A DNA stretch of 64,000 nt, from assembly GCA_963821345.1 (NCBI GenBank), contig CAWGDM010000003.1, forward strand, positions 310,001 to 374,000, written 5' to 3'. The notes under the pieces are model-generated. The model worked only from the letters and a program-made list of their open reading frames with translations. It made no database searches and had not been told where the DNA came from. The translations under genes and the position numbers were made by a program. This stretch comes from WHSW01 sp963821345. GTDB lineage: Bacteria > Actinomycetota > Thermoleophilia > Solirubrobacterales > 70-9. Shown here piece by piece: positions 17,206 to 26,298 of the stretch. The stretch's first letter is position 1, and every line of letters starts with the position of its first letter.

Positions 17206-19980
17206 TCATTCGGTGCCGATCCGGTCCAAGCGGTCGCCGGCGAGCGCCATCAGATCGGCGAACGGGACGCAGAGGTCGCAGCGGTAGACGCGGCCGCTGC
17301 GGTCGAGTCCGCCGCTGGCGATCAGCGTTCCGTCGGCGGAGAAGTCGACGCTCTGCACCCAATCGCGGCTGCCGTTCAGGACCTCTAGTTGCCGGCCCGT
17401 GGCGGCGTCCCAGACTCTGACGGTCCGGTCTGACCCGCCGGTGACCACCCGGCTCGCGTCCGGGCTGAAGGCTGCGTCGTGAACCTCGTCCGTGTGCCCG
17501 CTCAGCACAGCCAGGGTGGCTCCATCGCCGAGGTCCCAGATCCTGGCGGTGCCGTCCAGCGAGGCGCTGACGAGCTCCTGCCCGTCAGGGCTGAACTCGA
17601 CCGTGGCGACGCTGTCGTCGTGGCCTGACAGGGTGCGGATGGTCTTCCCGGTCGCCAGCTCGATGATCGGGATCTCGTGATCGGAGCCGGCGACCGCGAT
17701 CTCGGTGCCGTCCGGACTGAGGTCGAGCGAGACGGGCTGGTGCGAGGTGTGGATCACCCGCTCGACCTCGCCGGAGTGGACGTCCCAAACGATGATCCTG
17801 CCGTCGGCCACCGGCGCCACCAGCGATGATCCGTCCGGGGTCAGGCGCGCGGCCGGGGGGTCGGTGAGCGAGTAGTCGAACGGGTCGTGGTCGTGCTTGG
17901 CGTGGGGGACGATGAAGCCGCGCACCACGTGGCCTGAGCCGGTGTCCCAGACGCTCGCCTGGCTGTTCCAACCGGCGACCGCGATGCGCTTCGCGTCGGC
18001 GCTCCAGTTCGCGTCGACGACGTACGGGGTCCTGACCGGGAGCACCCGCACGGTGCGCGCCGTGGTCGCATCCCAGATCCGGGCGGTGCCGTCCGCCGCG
18101 GCGCTGACCACGTCGGTGCCCTCGGGGCTGAACTGGACCTGGCGCACGCCGTAACGGTGCTCGTCGTAATGGCGGATCGAGTCGTCGGCCTCAGACGCCC
18201 AGACGCCGACGGTGCCGTCGGCGCTCGCGGTCGCCACACGTTTGCCGTTCGGGCTCAGGGCGGCGCCGAGGATGCCGCTCGAGTGACCGGCCAGCGTCGT
18301 CAGCGCCGGACCGCCGATTCCGGATGGTCGCAGTTGAGTCCCGTCGGCGGGCGTTGCCCAAACCCGGGCGACGCCGTCGAATCCGGCGGTCAGCAGCCGC
18401 AGTCCCGAGCGGCTGAGCTGCGCACGGCGCAGCTCGTCGGTGGAGGCGTCGATCGTGTTGATCAACCGCTCTGAGCGGACGCCCCAGATCCTGGCCGATC
18501 CGTCGTGGCTCGCGGTCACGACCAGGCTGTTGCCGCCGGCGAACTGAGCGTCGTTCACGTCCTCGTCCCTGAGCTTGGCCGCCGCAGCGACATCGAAGGT
18601 CGCGATCCCGCGCCCGGTGGCGGCTTTGAAGACTCGTGCTTTCCCGTCGTCGCCGGCGGATGCGACCAGGGTGCCGGAGGGGTCGAAGTCAACGCTGAAG
18701 ACCTGCCCGCGAGGCGCCGAGTAGCGCGACATCTCGCGGCCGTCGGCGGTCCGCCAGACGACCGCGCTGCCGGCCGACGACGCCCCGGCGACCAGCTTGC
18801 CGTCCGGGCTCAGGGCGACGCCGCGGATCCGGTCGGATGGGACCCCGACGGTGCGCAGACGGCGCCCCGCTATCGGGTCCCAGAGCTCGATCCGTCCGCC
18901 TGCCGCGAGCGCGATCATGCCCGTGGCGTGGGCGAACGCGAGGTCGAGCACGCGCGGGGCCGAGGACTGGAGCACGGCCCCCTCACGCCCATCGCTCGCA
19001 GTCCAGATATGGACGTTGCCGTCGTCGCCGGCCGCCGCCAGCAGGGAGCCGTCCCCTGAGAACTCGACATCCTCGAATGCGGACTCGCCGTGCAATACGA
19101 GCTCGAGGGACGAGGTCCCCTCGAGCCCCAGACGAAGCGCCTGCTCGGCCTCGGCGGTCTCGCGGATCTCGCCGGCCGCCACGGCCTCCGAGAGCGCCTG
19201 CGGCGGATCGGTCGAGCTGTCGAGCAGCGACCGCGACGCCAGCTCACGCGAGCGTGCAACGTCGGCCTGGTCCTGGGCGCGGCCCCGCTGCACCAGCGCC
19301 AGCGCCGCGAGCGCAACCGCCACCACGAGGCCAACCCCGAGCACCGCGGTCCGGATCCGTTGGCTGCGGGTCGCCGCGCTGCGGCTGGCGATCACGTACT
19401 CGGTGTGCAGCGGGGTCGGTTGCGGGTCCTTCTCCGGCCCCGCCTCGGTCAGCCACTGCTCGGCGGCCTTCAGGTCCTGACCGCGCAGGAAGTAGCTCGG
19501 GTTGTGACCGGAGTCCTCCCACTCGACCGCGCGGACGAGCAGGCGGGTGTGGGTAGCCGCCCACGCCGGATCGGTGTCGAGCGTCCTGTCGAGCAGCTCG
19601 AGCGCGCGGTCAGGATCGTCGTCCTTGCGGAAGAAGAGCCAGTTGTGACGCGCGATCACCTCCGGGATCTCGCCCGGGTCGGTATCGCGGACGACGATCG
19701 GGATGATCCGCTTGTTGACCGCCGCCGCTCGATCGAGCTCTTGGCGACAGACCGTCGATGCGGCAGAGTCCGGGCTGAGAGCGAAGACGAAGGCTTGCGA
19801 CCGGTCGATCGCGGCGGTGACCTCGCGCATCCATTCGGCGCTCGGGGGGATGCCCTCCCAATCGACCCAGCAGCGGCGCCCACGCTGGTCGAGCATGTCA
19901 ACAAGCCTGCGGACAAGCGCCTCGTCGCGGCGCGAGTAGGAGACGAACAGGTCTTCGCGCGCGGGCGCTTCCTCGTCCAT
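17206..19980 (-). CDS. TIR - transmembrane - WD40 repeat protein 2
   Basis: A 924-residue protein from the ATG at 19980. TIR domain at residues 8-115 (LFVSYSRRDE, CWVDWEGIPP, FVFALSPD) with VCRQEL, Glu81 at the catalytic position. The linker holds RLLVRAVEWEDSGHNPSYFL and EQWLTEAGPE, matching TIR protein 1 in order. One membrane helix lies at about 212-233, then about 14 WD40 repeats (GTARIWD, RTVRVWDAATGR) and a CDLC tail. The start overlaps the preceding stop as TGATG, so it is the last gene of a three-gene operon. An N-terminal extension from GTG 20034 is possible but less likely. NADase activity and role are inferred from family knowledge only. Confidence 0.85.
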   Translation of the reverse strand: MDEEAPAREDLFVSYSRRDEALVRRLVDMLDQRGRRCWVDWEGIPPSAEWMREVTAAIDRSQAFVFALSPDSAASTVCRQELDRAAAVNKRIIPIVVRDTDPGEIPEVIARHNWLFFRKDDDPDRALELLDRTLDTDPAWAATHTRLLVRAVEWEDSGHNPSYFLRGQDLKAAEQWLTEAGPEKDPQPTPLHTEYVIASRSAATRSQRIRTAVLGVGLVVAVALAALALVQRGRAQDQADVARSRELASRSLLDSSTDPPQALSEAVAAGEIRETAEAEQALRLGLEGTSSLELVLHGESAFEDVEFSGDGSLLAAAGDDGNVHIWTASDGREGAVLQSSAPRVLDLAFAHATGMIALAAGGRIELWDPIAGRRLRTVGVPSDRIRGVALSPDGKLVAGASSAGSAVVWRTADGREMSRYSAPRGQVFSVDFDPSGTLVASAGDDGKARVFKAATGRGIATFDVAAAAKLRDEDVNDAQFAGGNSLVVTASHDGSARIWGVRSERLINTIDASTDELRRAQLSRSGLRLLTAGFDGVARVWATPADGTQLRPSGIGGPALTTLAGHSSGILGAALSPNGKRVATASADGTVGVWASEADDSIRHYDEHRYGVRQVQFSPEGTDVVSAAADGTARIWDATTARTVRVLPVRTPYVVDANWSADAKRIAVAGWNSQASVWDTGSGHVVRGFIVPHAKHDHDPFDYSLTDPPAARLTPDGSSLVAPVADGRIIVWDVHSGEVERVIHTSHQPVSLDLSPDGTEIAVAGSDHEIPIIELATGKTIRTLSGHDDSVATVEFSPDGQELVSASLDGTARIWDLGDGATLAVLSGHTDEVHDAAFSPDASRVVTGGSDRTVRVWDAATGRQLEVLNGSRDWVQSVDFSADGTLIASGGLDRSGRVYRCDLCVPFADLMALAGDRLDRIGTE

Positions 19981-22190
19981 CACCAATCGTTGATCGCGTG
20001 GAAGATCTGGACCGGCTCGTCGCTCGACGCCCACCAGTTGTCGGGACCGAAGACGAGGCCGACAAACACCGATCCGTCGGGCTGGCGGCTGGCGCCGACC
20101 CGCAGCTTGCCGCCCGGGTAGGAGTACTGGCGGACGACCTCCTCGCTGGCGCCGAGGAAGGGGACGCTCAGCTCCTCGGGCGACGATGGTGTGCCGGGAA
20201 GCAGGTTCCTGAACTGGGGCAGGATCCGGTCGAGCGCCTTGCCGGGCGGGGTGGTCGAGGAGACCTGACTGCCGAGCCCGTCGCTGTTCGCGAGCCGGAT
20301 CACGTAGATGCCCCGGGCCCCGGTCGGGTCGACGAAGCCGTTGACGAGCCCGGGGAGCGCCTCGTCGGAGGGTTGCCAGGAATCGGGCCGGCAGATGCGG
20401 GAGCCGATCACCTGATCCTGGGCCGGGTCGAGCGCTGGCAGCGAGGCGTCGTACGTGTCGGTGTCGGCGAGCCGGCCGTCGACGTAGAGCTCGACCTTGT
20501 ATTGCGCCGGCGGCAGGCAGACCGCCTGGGCGCCGGACCGCAGATAGTCGCTGTCGGCGAACCAGGTCGAGCCGCTCCGCTGCCAGCGCAGGAGGTAGTT
20601 CTCGGTCGCCGGCGCGAGGTCGGCCTCGTTAGCCGGGCTTCCGGACGCGGCCGGCATCACGAACCAGCCCAGGTCGGGGTCCTTGCGGTACCACTCGACC
20701 CAGGTCCGATGGCGGTCCGGCTGCAGCTGGTCGAGGTCGACGCTGGCTTCGACGCCCCCGGCCCAGGCGAAGGCTTCGAGGCTGTCGACCGCGGGCGCGG
20801 CGCCCGCCTCGGTGTCGTCTGCCGCCGCAGCGGCCGTCTGCTCGCTGACCCTGCCGATCAGCTGCTCCTTCGCGGCGACCACCTCGTCGGCGAGCTCCGG
20901 GTAGCTGGCGGCGACGACCTCGAGGTCGGTCAGCGAGCCGCCGAGCAACGATTGGACCTCGGCCGGGTCGCGAGGCCGGCCGTCGGCGCCGAAGACGGTC
21001 TCGTGCGCCGAGCGCTCGAAGCCGGCTGCCGCCAGCTCGGGCTGACCGAGGACCAGATACCCGATCGGGGGGCCCAGGTCGACCTGGTTGGGGTTCAGTT
21101 CGTCGGCCTGCCTGAGCAGCTCGATGCCGGATCGGATGCGGTCCGGGTCGCGATGCTGGATCCCGAGCAGCAGGTAGGCGAAGCCCTGGTTGTTGATCAC
21201 CGAGGCGTCCGCGAGCCCGAGGTCGCGGGCCCGCTCGATGTCGGAGATCATCCCTTCGAACGCCTCCGGCGAGCTCAGGTTTCCGGTCATCGACTCGTGC
21301 GCCTGGGGGGAGTCGGCGAAGAAGCGGGCCAGCGCCCGGTGTTTGTAGGCGAGCCCGAAGTCCGGGCGCAGGGCGATCGCCCGGTCATACGCCTTCGTCG
21401 CCGCGGCCCACTGGCCGGATTCGGCCAGCACCTCGCCTTCCGCGTACGCCTCGGCGGCGCGGTCGTCGGGCCGCGAGGGGGTTTGTAGCGCGGTGTGGAT
21501 GCCCCACCCGAGGCCGAACAACGCGAGCGCCGTGGCCGCGGTCGCCAGCAGCGGCCGGTTCGGTGTCCCGTGCTCGGAGAGCGAGAAGCCGTACAGGTAG
21601 ACGGCGACCGCGAGGATGGCCAGGATGGCGACGTAGGCGGCGACCTGCGAGCCGCGGTCGTCGGCGTAGGCGGTGGCCGCGTCGCTACGGGCGACGAGCG
21701 CGACAGCGCTGCGGCGATTGGCGGCGAAGTAGCGCGCCGGAAACAGCGGGTCCTTGTTCGGGCCGTCGACGCTCGCATCGGTGATCGGGGTGGCGGCGCT
21801 GGTCTTCGACCGACCGATCAGCGCGGCGCGGCGAAGCGCGACCCGCGCCAGCGCCTCCTGGTTGCGCTGGTCGAGGCGAAGCTCGCCGTCCGGGAGCGAT
21901 GAGAACCGCTCCAGCTCTTGGTCGAGCGCCGCGCTGCGCAGGTGTAGCTGCTGGCGGACGTAGTACTCGAGCTGCAGGTAAACCTGCTCGATCGACCGAT
22001 CCGCCTCGGCGACCGCCGCCGCCGACAGCTGCTGGGCGGCGGTCGAGCTGGCGCCCGAGTCCTTGCCCGCCTCGCTCTGGGCGTAGCCGATTACCGCGGC
22101 GAGCATCGTCGTCAGCACCGCGCAGAACGCGATCCGCTTCGACCGCGGGTCGCGATCGTGCTTGCTTGGCGGCCGCCGCGAGCCGGTCAT
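19980..22190 (-). CDS. Membrane protein with TPR-like repeats, partner of TIR-WD40 protein 2
   Basis: A 736-residue protein of unknown family. An N-terminal membrane helix (residues about 19-37) is followed by a coiled, charged 130-residue region, two more helices (about 185-205 and 215-235), then TPR-like helical pairs (EGEVLAESGQWAAATKAYDRAIALRPDFGLAYKHRALARF begins the first). The C-terminal 250 residues look like a beta-rich extracellular domain with Cys pairs (VCLPPAQYKVELYVDGRL). It overlaps the upstream membrane gene (ATGA) and the downstream TIR gene (TGATG). A membrane scaffold or sensor that passes a signal to the TIR protein is an inference. Confidence 0.65.
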   Translation of the reverse strand: MTGSRRPPSKHDRDPRSKRIAFCAVLTTMLAAVIGYAQSEAGKDSGASSTAAQQLSAAAVAEADRSIEQVYLQLEYYVRQQLHLRSAALDQELERFSSLPDGELRLDQRNQEALARVALRRAALIGRSKTSAATPITDASVDGPNKDPLFPARYFAANRRSAVALVARSDAATAYADDRGSQVAAYVAILAILAVAVYLYGFSLSEHGTPNRPLLATAATALALFGLGWGIHTALQTPSRPDDRAAEAYAEGEVLAESGQWAAATKAYDRAIALRPDFGLAYKHRALARFFADSPQAHESMTGNLSSPEAFEGMISDIERARDLGLADASVINNQGFAYLLLGIQHRDPDRIRSGIELLRQADELNPNQVDLGPPIGYLVLGQPELAAAGFERSAHETVFGADGRPRDPAEVQSLLGGSLTDLEVVAASYPELADEVVAAKEQLIGRVSEQTAAAAADDTEAGAAPAVDSLEAFAWAGGVEASVDLDQLQPDRHRTWVEWYRKDPDLGWFVMPAASGSPANEADLAPATENYLLRWQRSGSTWFADSDYLRSGAQAVCLPPAQYKVELYVDGRLADTDTYDASLPALDPAQDQVIGSRICRPDSWQPSDEALPGLVNGFVDPTGARGIYVIRLANSDGLGSQVSSTTPPGKALDRILPQFRNLLPGTPSSPEELSVPFLGASEEVVRQYSYPGGKLRVGASRQPDGSVFVGLVFGPDNWWASSDEPVQIFHAINDW

Positions 22191-22921
22191 GCGATCAGGA
22201 ACTGGATCACGCCGAGGACGATCGCGACCCCGCCGAGGATCGCGATCCTGACCCCGAGCCGCCGCGCGGTCAGGGTCGCCAGGGTGAGGAGGAACAGAGC
22301 CGCCGCGAGCAGCGCCGCTGCGCGGACCAGCGCCACCGCGCGATCGTGCTCTTGGTCGGCGGTCTCGGCCGACTTCTCGGGGCGCAGCTCGTTCAGGGTT
22401 GGGTCATGGGCGGCCGCGCTGGCGCTGACCTCGTCGGGGTCGAAGGTCGGGTTGCCCTGTTCGTCGAACCTCAGCCCGCCGAACACGTAGCCCTGGACGA
22501 GCTGGTGGCTGCGCAATGCCCGCAGCTGGGCGAGCTTCAGCTCCTGCGACCCCGGGTCGGCCTGCAGCTCGCCGCCCAGCAGGCTGTCCTCGTACCAGGA
22601 CTGCTCGAACTCCCCCAGCATCCGCAGCTGATAGGCGACCGTGGAGCGGATCGTGGTCCGGTCGAGCTCCTCGTAGTTGGATTCGCGCAGAGCCTGCTGA
22701 TCGGCACCGTCGGCGGCTCCCGCGGCGCGGCTGGCCTGGTAGGAGACGACTGCGCCGAAGATCGTGACCGCGACGATCACCCTCGCCACCCAGGTCGGGA
22801 ACCGATCCGCGATCTCCGCCTCGGTGGCCTCGCCGGTACCCCAGAACGCGTCCACGCGGGCGTTGACCTGCCGGTAGGCCGTCACCCCCTGACGCGCGCG
22901 GGCACCAAGCCAGCTTCGCAC
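22187..22921 (-). CDS. Small membrane protein, first gene of the TIR-WD40 operon
   Basis: A 244-residue protein with no recognised family. It has a membrane helix at about residues 47-65 (VARVIVAVTIFGAVVSYQ), a charged helical middle region, and two hydrophobic segments at the C-terminus (ALVRAAALLAAALFLLTLAT, then VRIAILGGVAIVLGVIQFL). Its layout resembles the N-terminal part of the next gene, so the two may be distant relatives or partners. GTG start at 22921, with TAGGAT (22933-22928 on the minus strand) ending 6 nt upstream. It is divergent from clpX across 149 bp and overlaps the next gene by 4 nt. Confidence 0.6.
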   Translation of the reverse strand: MRSWLGARARQGVTAYRQVNARVDAFWGTGEATEAEIADRFPTWVARVIVAVTIFGAVVSYQASRAAGAADGADQQALRESNYEELDRTTIRSTVAYQLRMLGEFEQSWYEDSLLGGELQADPGSQELKLAQLRALRSHQLVQGYVFGGLRFDEQGNPTFDPDEVSASAAAHDPTLNELRPEKSAETADQEHDRAVALVRAAALLAAALFLLTLATLTARRLGVRIAILGGVAIVLGVIQFLIA

Positions 22922-22927
22922 CGCGCG

Positions 22928-22933
22928 ATCCTA
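22928..22933 (-). promoter_or_regulatory. -10-like box TAGGAT for the TIR-WD40 operon
   Basis: On the minus strand TAGGAT ends 6 nt before the GTG start of the first operon gene, fitting a leaderless transcript. Confidence 0.4.
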
Positions 22934-23070
22934 TATCGCCTGCAAGCGCGCCCTCGTGGGCAGGGACTGGGGCAACCGCCGCGTAACAACACCGGGTCGA
23001 GCCGAAGGCGATCGTGTCGTAACCTGACCGTGGCGCCTCGGGACGTAATCGCCGAAGGGAGAAAAGCGCT

Positions 23071-24360
<1,290 letters not shown>

Positions 24361-26256
24361 GGGCGCTGGTCCTCGCCGGACTGCTCGCTGGCGCTCGCCG
24401 CGCCGGCCGCGGCCGCCGGCGCCGAGTACGACGTATCGACCGCGGCCGACACCCCGCCGGGGTCCTGTAGCGCGGGTTCCTGCACGCTGCGAGAGGCGAT
24501 CCGGGCGGCGAACGCCGACCCGCACGAGGACGTGATCCTGCTCCACCCGCGGACCGACTACCGGCTCGCGATCGGCGGGGCGGACGAGGATCGGGCCGCG
24601 AGCGGCGACCTCGATGTCACCGAGCCGCTGCGGATCGTCGCCACCGGGCGCGGGCGGGCGACGATCGACGCCGCGGCGATCGACCGAGCCTTCGACCTCT
24701 ACGCGCCGGCGACGCTCGAGGGCCTCGAGGTCACCGGCGGGCTCGCGCAGGGCAGCGGCGGCGACCAGGGGGCCGCGATCCGGGTCGTCGCCGGCAGGCT
24801 GGCGCTGCGCGACTGCGGGCTGATCGCCAACGCGGGCCCCGAGAGCGCGGTCGAGCTGGTCGGCGACGATGGGATGACGGTCCGCGACAGTGAGCTGGTC
24901 GGCAACGTCGGCGATGCGATCATCGATCGGGGCGGCGGCGGCGTGCGGGCTGCCCACACGGTGATCGCCTCCAACACCGGCACCGGGCTGCGGGGCTACG
25001 GGCCGGGCAGCCTGGCCCTGTACCACGGCGAGATCACCGACAACGGTCTCGCCGGCGTCGACGAGCGCGACGACGGCGATCTCGCGGTGGTCGACGGGGT
25101 CGTCTCCGGCAACGACGGCCCGGCGGTCGCCGAGCAGGGCTCCGGGGGCCTGTTCGTGCGCCGCTCGCGGCTGCGTACCAACGGCGCCGGCGCCAGCGAG
25201 GAGGGCGACGGCGAGCTCAGCATCTACCGCAGCCGGGTCACTGGATCGCGCGCCGAGGCGGCGGTCGAGCGGGGCTCGGGAGGGATCTCGCTGATCAAGG
25301 ACCGGATCGCCTCCAGCGGCGCCGCCGGCCTGACCGAGGAGGGCGACGGCTCGATCGGCCTCGAGGAGACGACGCTGACCGACAGCGGCGCCGGCGGCGC
25401 AGTCGAGAGCGGCGACGGCGGGATCGTGCTCACCCTGGCGCGGGTGAGCGGCAGCGCCGGCGTCGGTCTGGCCGAGTCCGAACAGGGCGACGTCTCGCTG
25501 ATCCGCTCCCGGGTCGAAAGCTCGGGCGGGGCCGGGATCACGCTCGACGACTCGGGCATCCTGCTGCGATCGCGGGTGCTCGGCAACGTCGGCGGGATCG
25601 CGGTCGGCAACGGCTCGTTGAGCCTCGGGCGCAGCGCGGTGAGCGCCAACTCGGGCGAGTTCGGCGGGATCACGGCGCTCGACGCGACCGTCTCCCTGCG
25701 CCAGTCGACGGTCGCTCGCAATTTCTCCAGCGCCGACGGCGGTGGCGTCGCGATCGACGGCGCCGGGTCCCTCGAGGCGTCGAACTCGACCGTGGCGGAG
25801 AACTCGGCGCTCGGCGGGGGCGGCGGCGTCTTCCTCGGAACGGCCGCAAGCGCGGAGCTGAACGCGGTCACCGTCGCCTTCAACGCCGCCGCGGCGGGGC
25901 CCGGGGGCGGGATCGCGCTCGATCCGGGTGCGACCGCGGCGATCGAGAACTCGCTGATCGCCCGCAACCGCTCCGGGTCGGCGAGCCCGGACTGCGGCGG
26001 CAACGCGATCGACTCCGGCGGCGGCAACGTGATCGGCTCGGCGAGCGGCTGTATCGGGATCAGGGCACGTGGCGACCTGGTCCGCCCGCGGCCGCGGATC
26101 GCGACGCTCGGCCCGAACGGGGGCCCGACCGCGACCGTCGCCCTGCTGCCGGGCAGCCCGGCGGTCGGTGCCGCCGGGCACGATGCACCGCGCCGCGATC
26201 AGCGCAACCTCGACCGCCACGACCCGGACGCCGGCGCGTTCGAGCTGCAGCGCTGA
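24361..26256 (+). CDS. Secreted CSLREA-domain parallel beta-helix protein
   Basis: The frame is open from just after the clpX stop and shows the CSLREA motif as CTLREAIRAANADP, then about 500 residues of right-handed beta-helix repeats rich in Gly, Asp and Ser. Such proteins are secreted; known functions are few (adhesion, polysaccharide binding). No ATG/GTG/TTG precedes the CSLREA region in frame; GTG 24532 lies inside the domain. A signal peptide (LRALVLAGLLA) reads in another frame at 24359-24391, so an extra base near 24390 probably breaks the true N-terminus. The last repeats match the NRSGSASPDCGG plus GPNGGPTATVALLPGSPA type common at the C-terminal end. Confidence 0.75.
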   Translation, partial: GRWSSPDCSLALAAPAAAAGAEYDVSTAADTPPGSCSAGSCTLREAIRAANADPHEDVILLHPRTDYRLAIGGADEDRAASGDLDVTEPLRIVATGRGRATIDAAAIDRAFDLYAPATLEGLEVTGGLAQGSGGDQGAAIRVVAGRLALRDCGLIANAGPESAVELVGDDGMTVRDSELVGNVGDAIIDRGGGGVRAAHTVIASNTGTGLRGYGPGSLALYHGEITDNGLAGVDERDDGDLAVVDGVVSGNDGPAVAEQGSGGLFVRRSRLRTNGAGASEEGDGELSIYRSRVTGSRAEAAVERGSGGISLIKDRIASSGAAGLTEEGDGSIGLEETTLTDSGAGGAVESGDGGIVLTLARVSGSAGVGLAESEQGDVSLIRSRVESSGGAGITLDDSGILLRSRVLGNVGGIAVGNGSLSLGRSAVSANSGEFGGITALDATVSLRQSTVARNFSSADGGGVAIDGAGSLEASNSTVAENSALGGGGGVFLGTAASAELNAVTVAFNAAAAGPGGGIALDPGATAAIENSLIARNRSGSASPDCGGNAIDSGGGNVIGSASGCIGIRARGDLVRPRPRIATLGPNGGPTATVALLPGSPAVGAAGHDAPRRDQRNLDRHDPDAGAFELQR

Positions 26257-26282
26257 TCGTCGGCCGCCCGCAGGGGGCCAAC

Positions 26283-26288
26283 TAAGAT
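26283..26288 (+). promoter_or_regulatory. -10-like box TAAGAT in front of valS
   Basis: TAAGAT ends 10 nt before the valS ATG, part of the window-wide pattern of -10 boxes abutting start codons. Confidence 0.4.
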
Positions 26289-26298
26289 CGCCGCTTCG

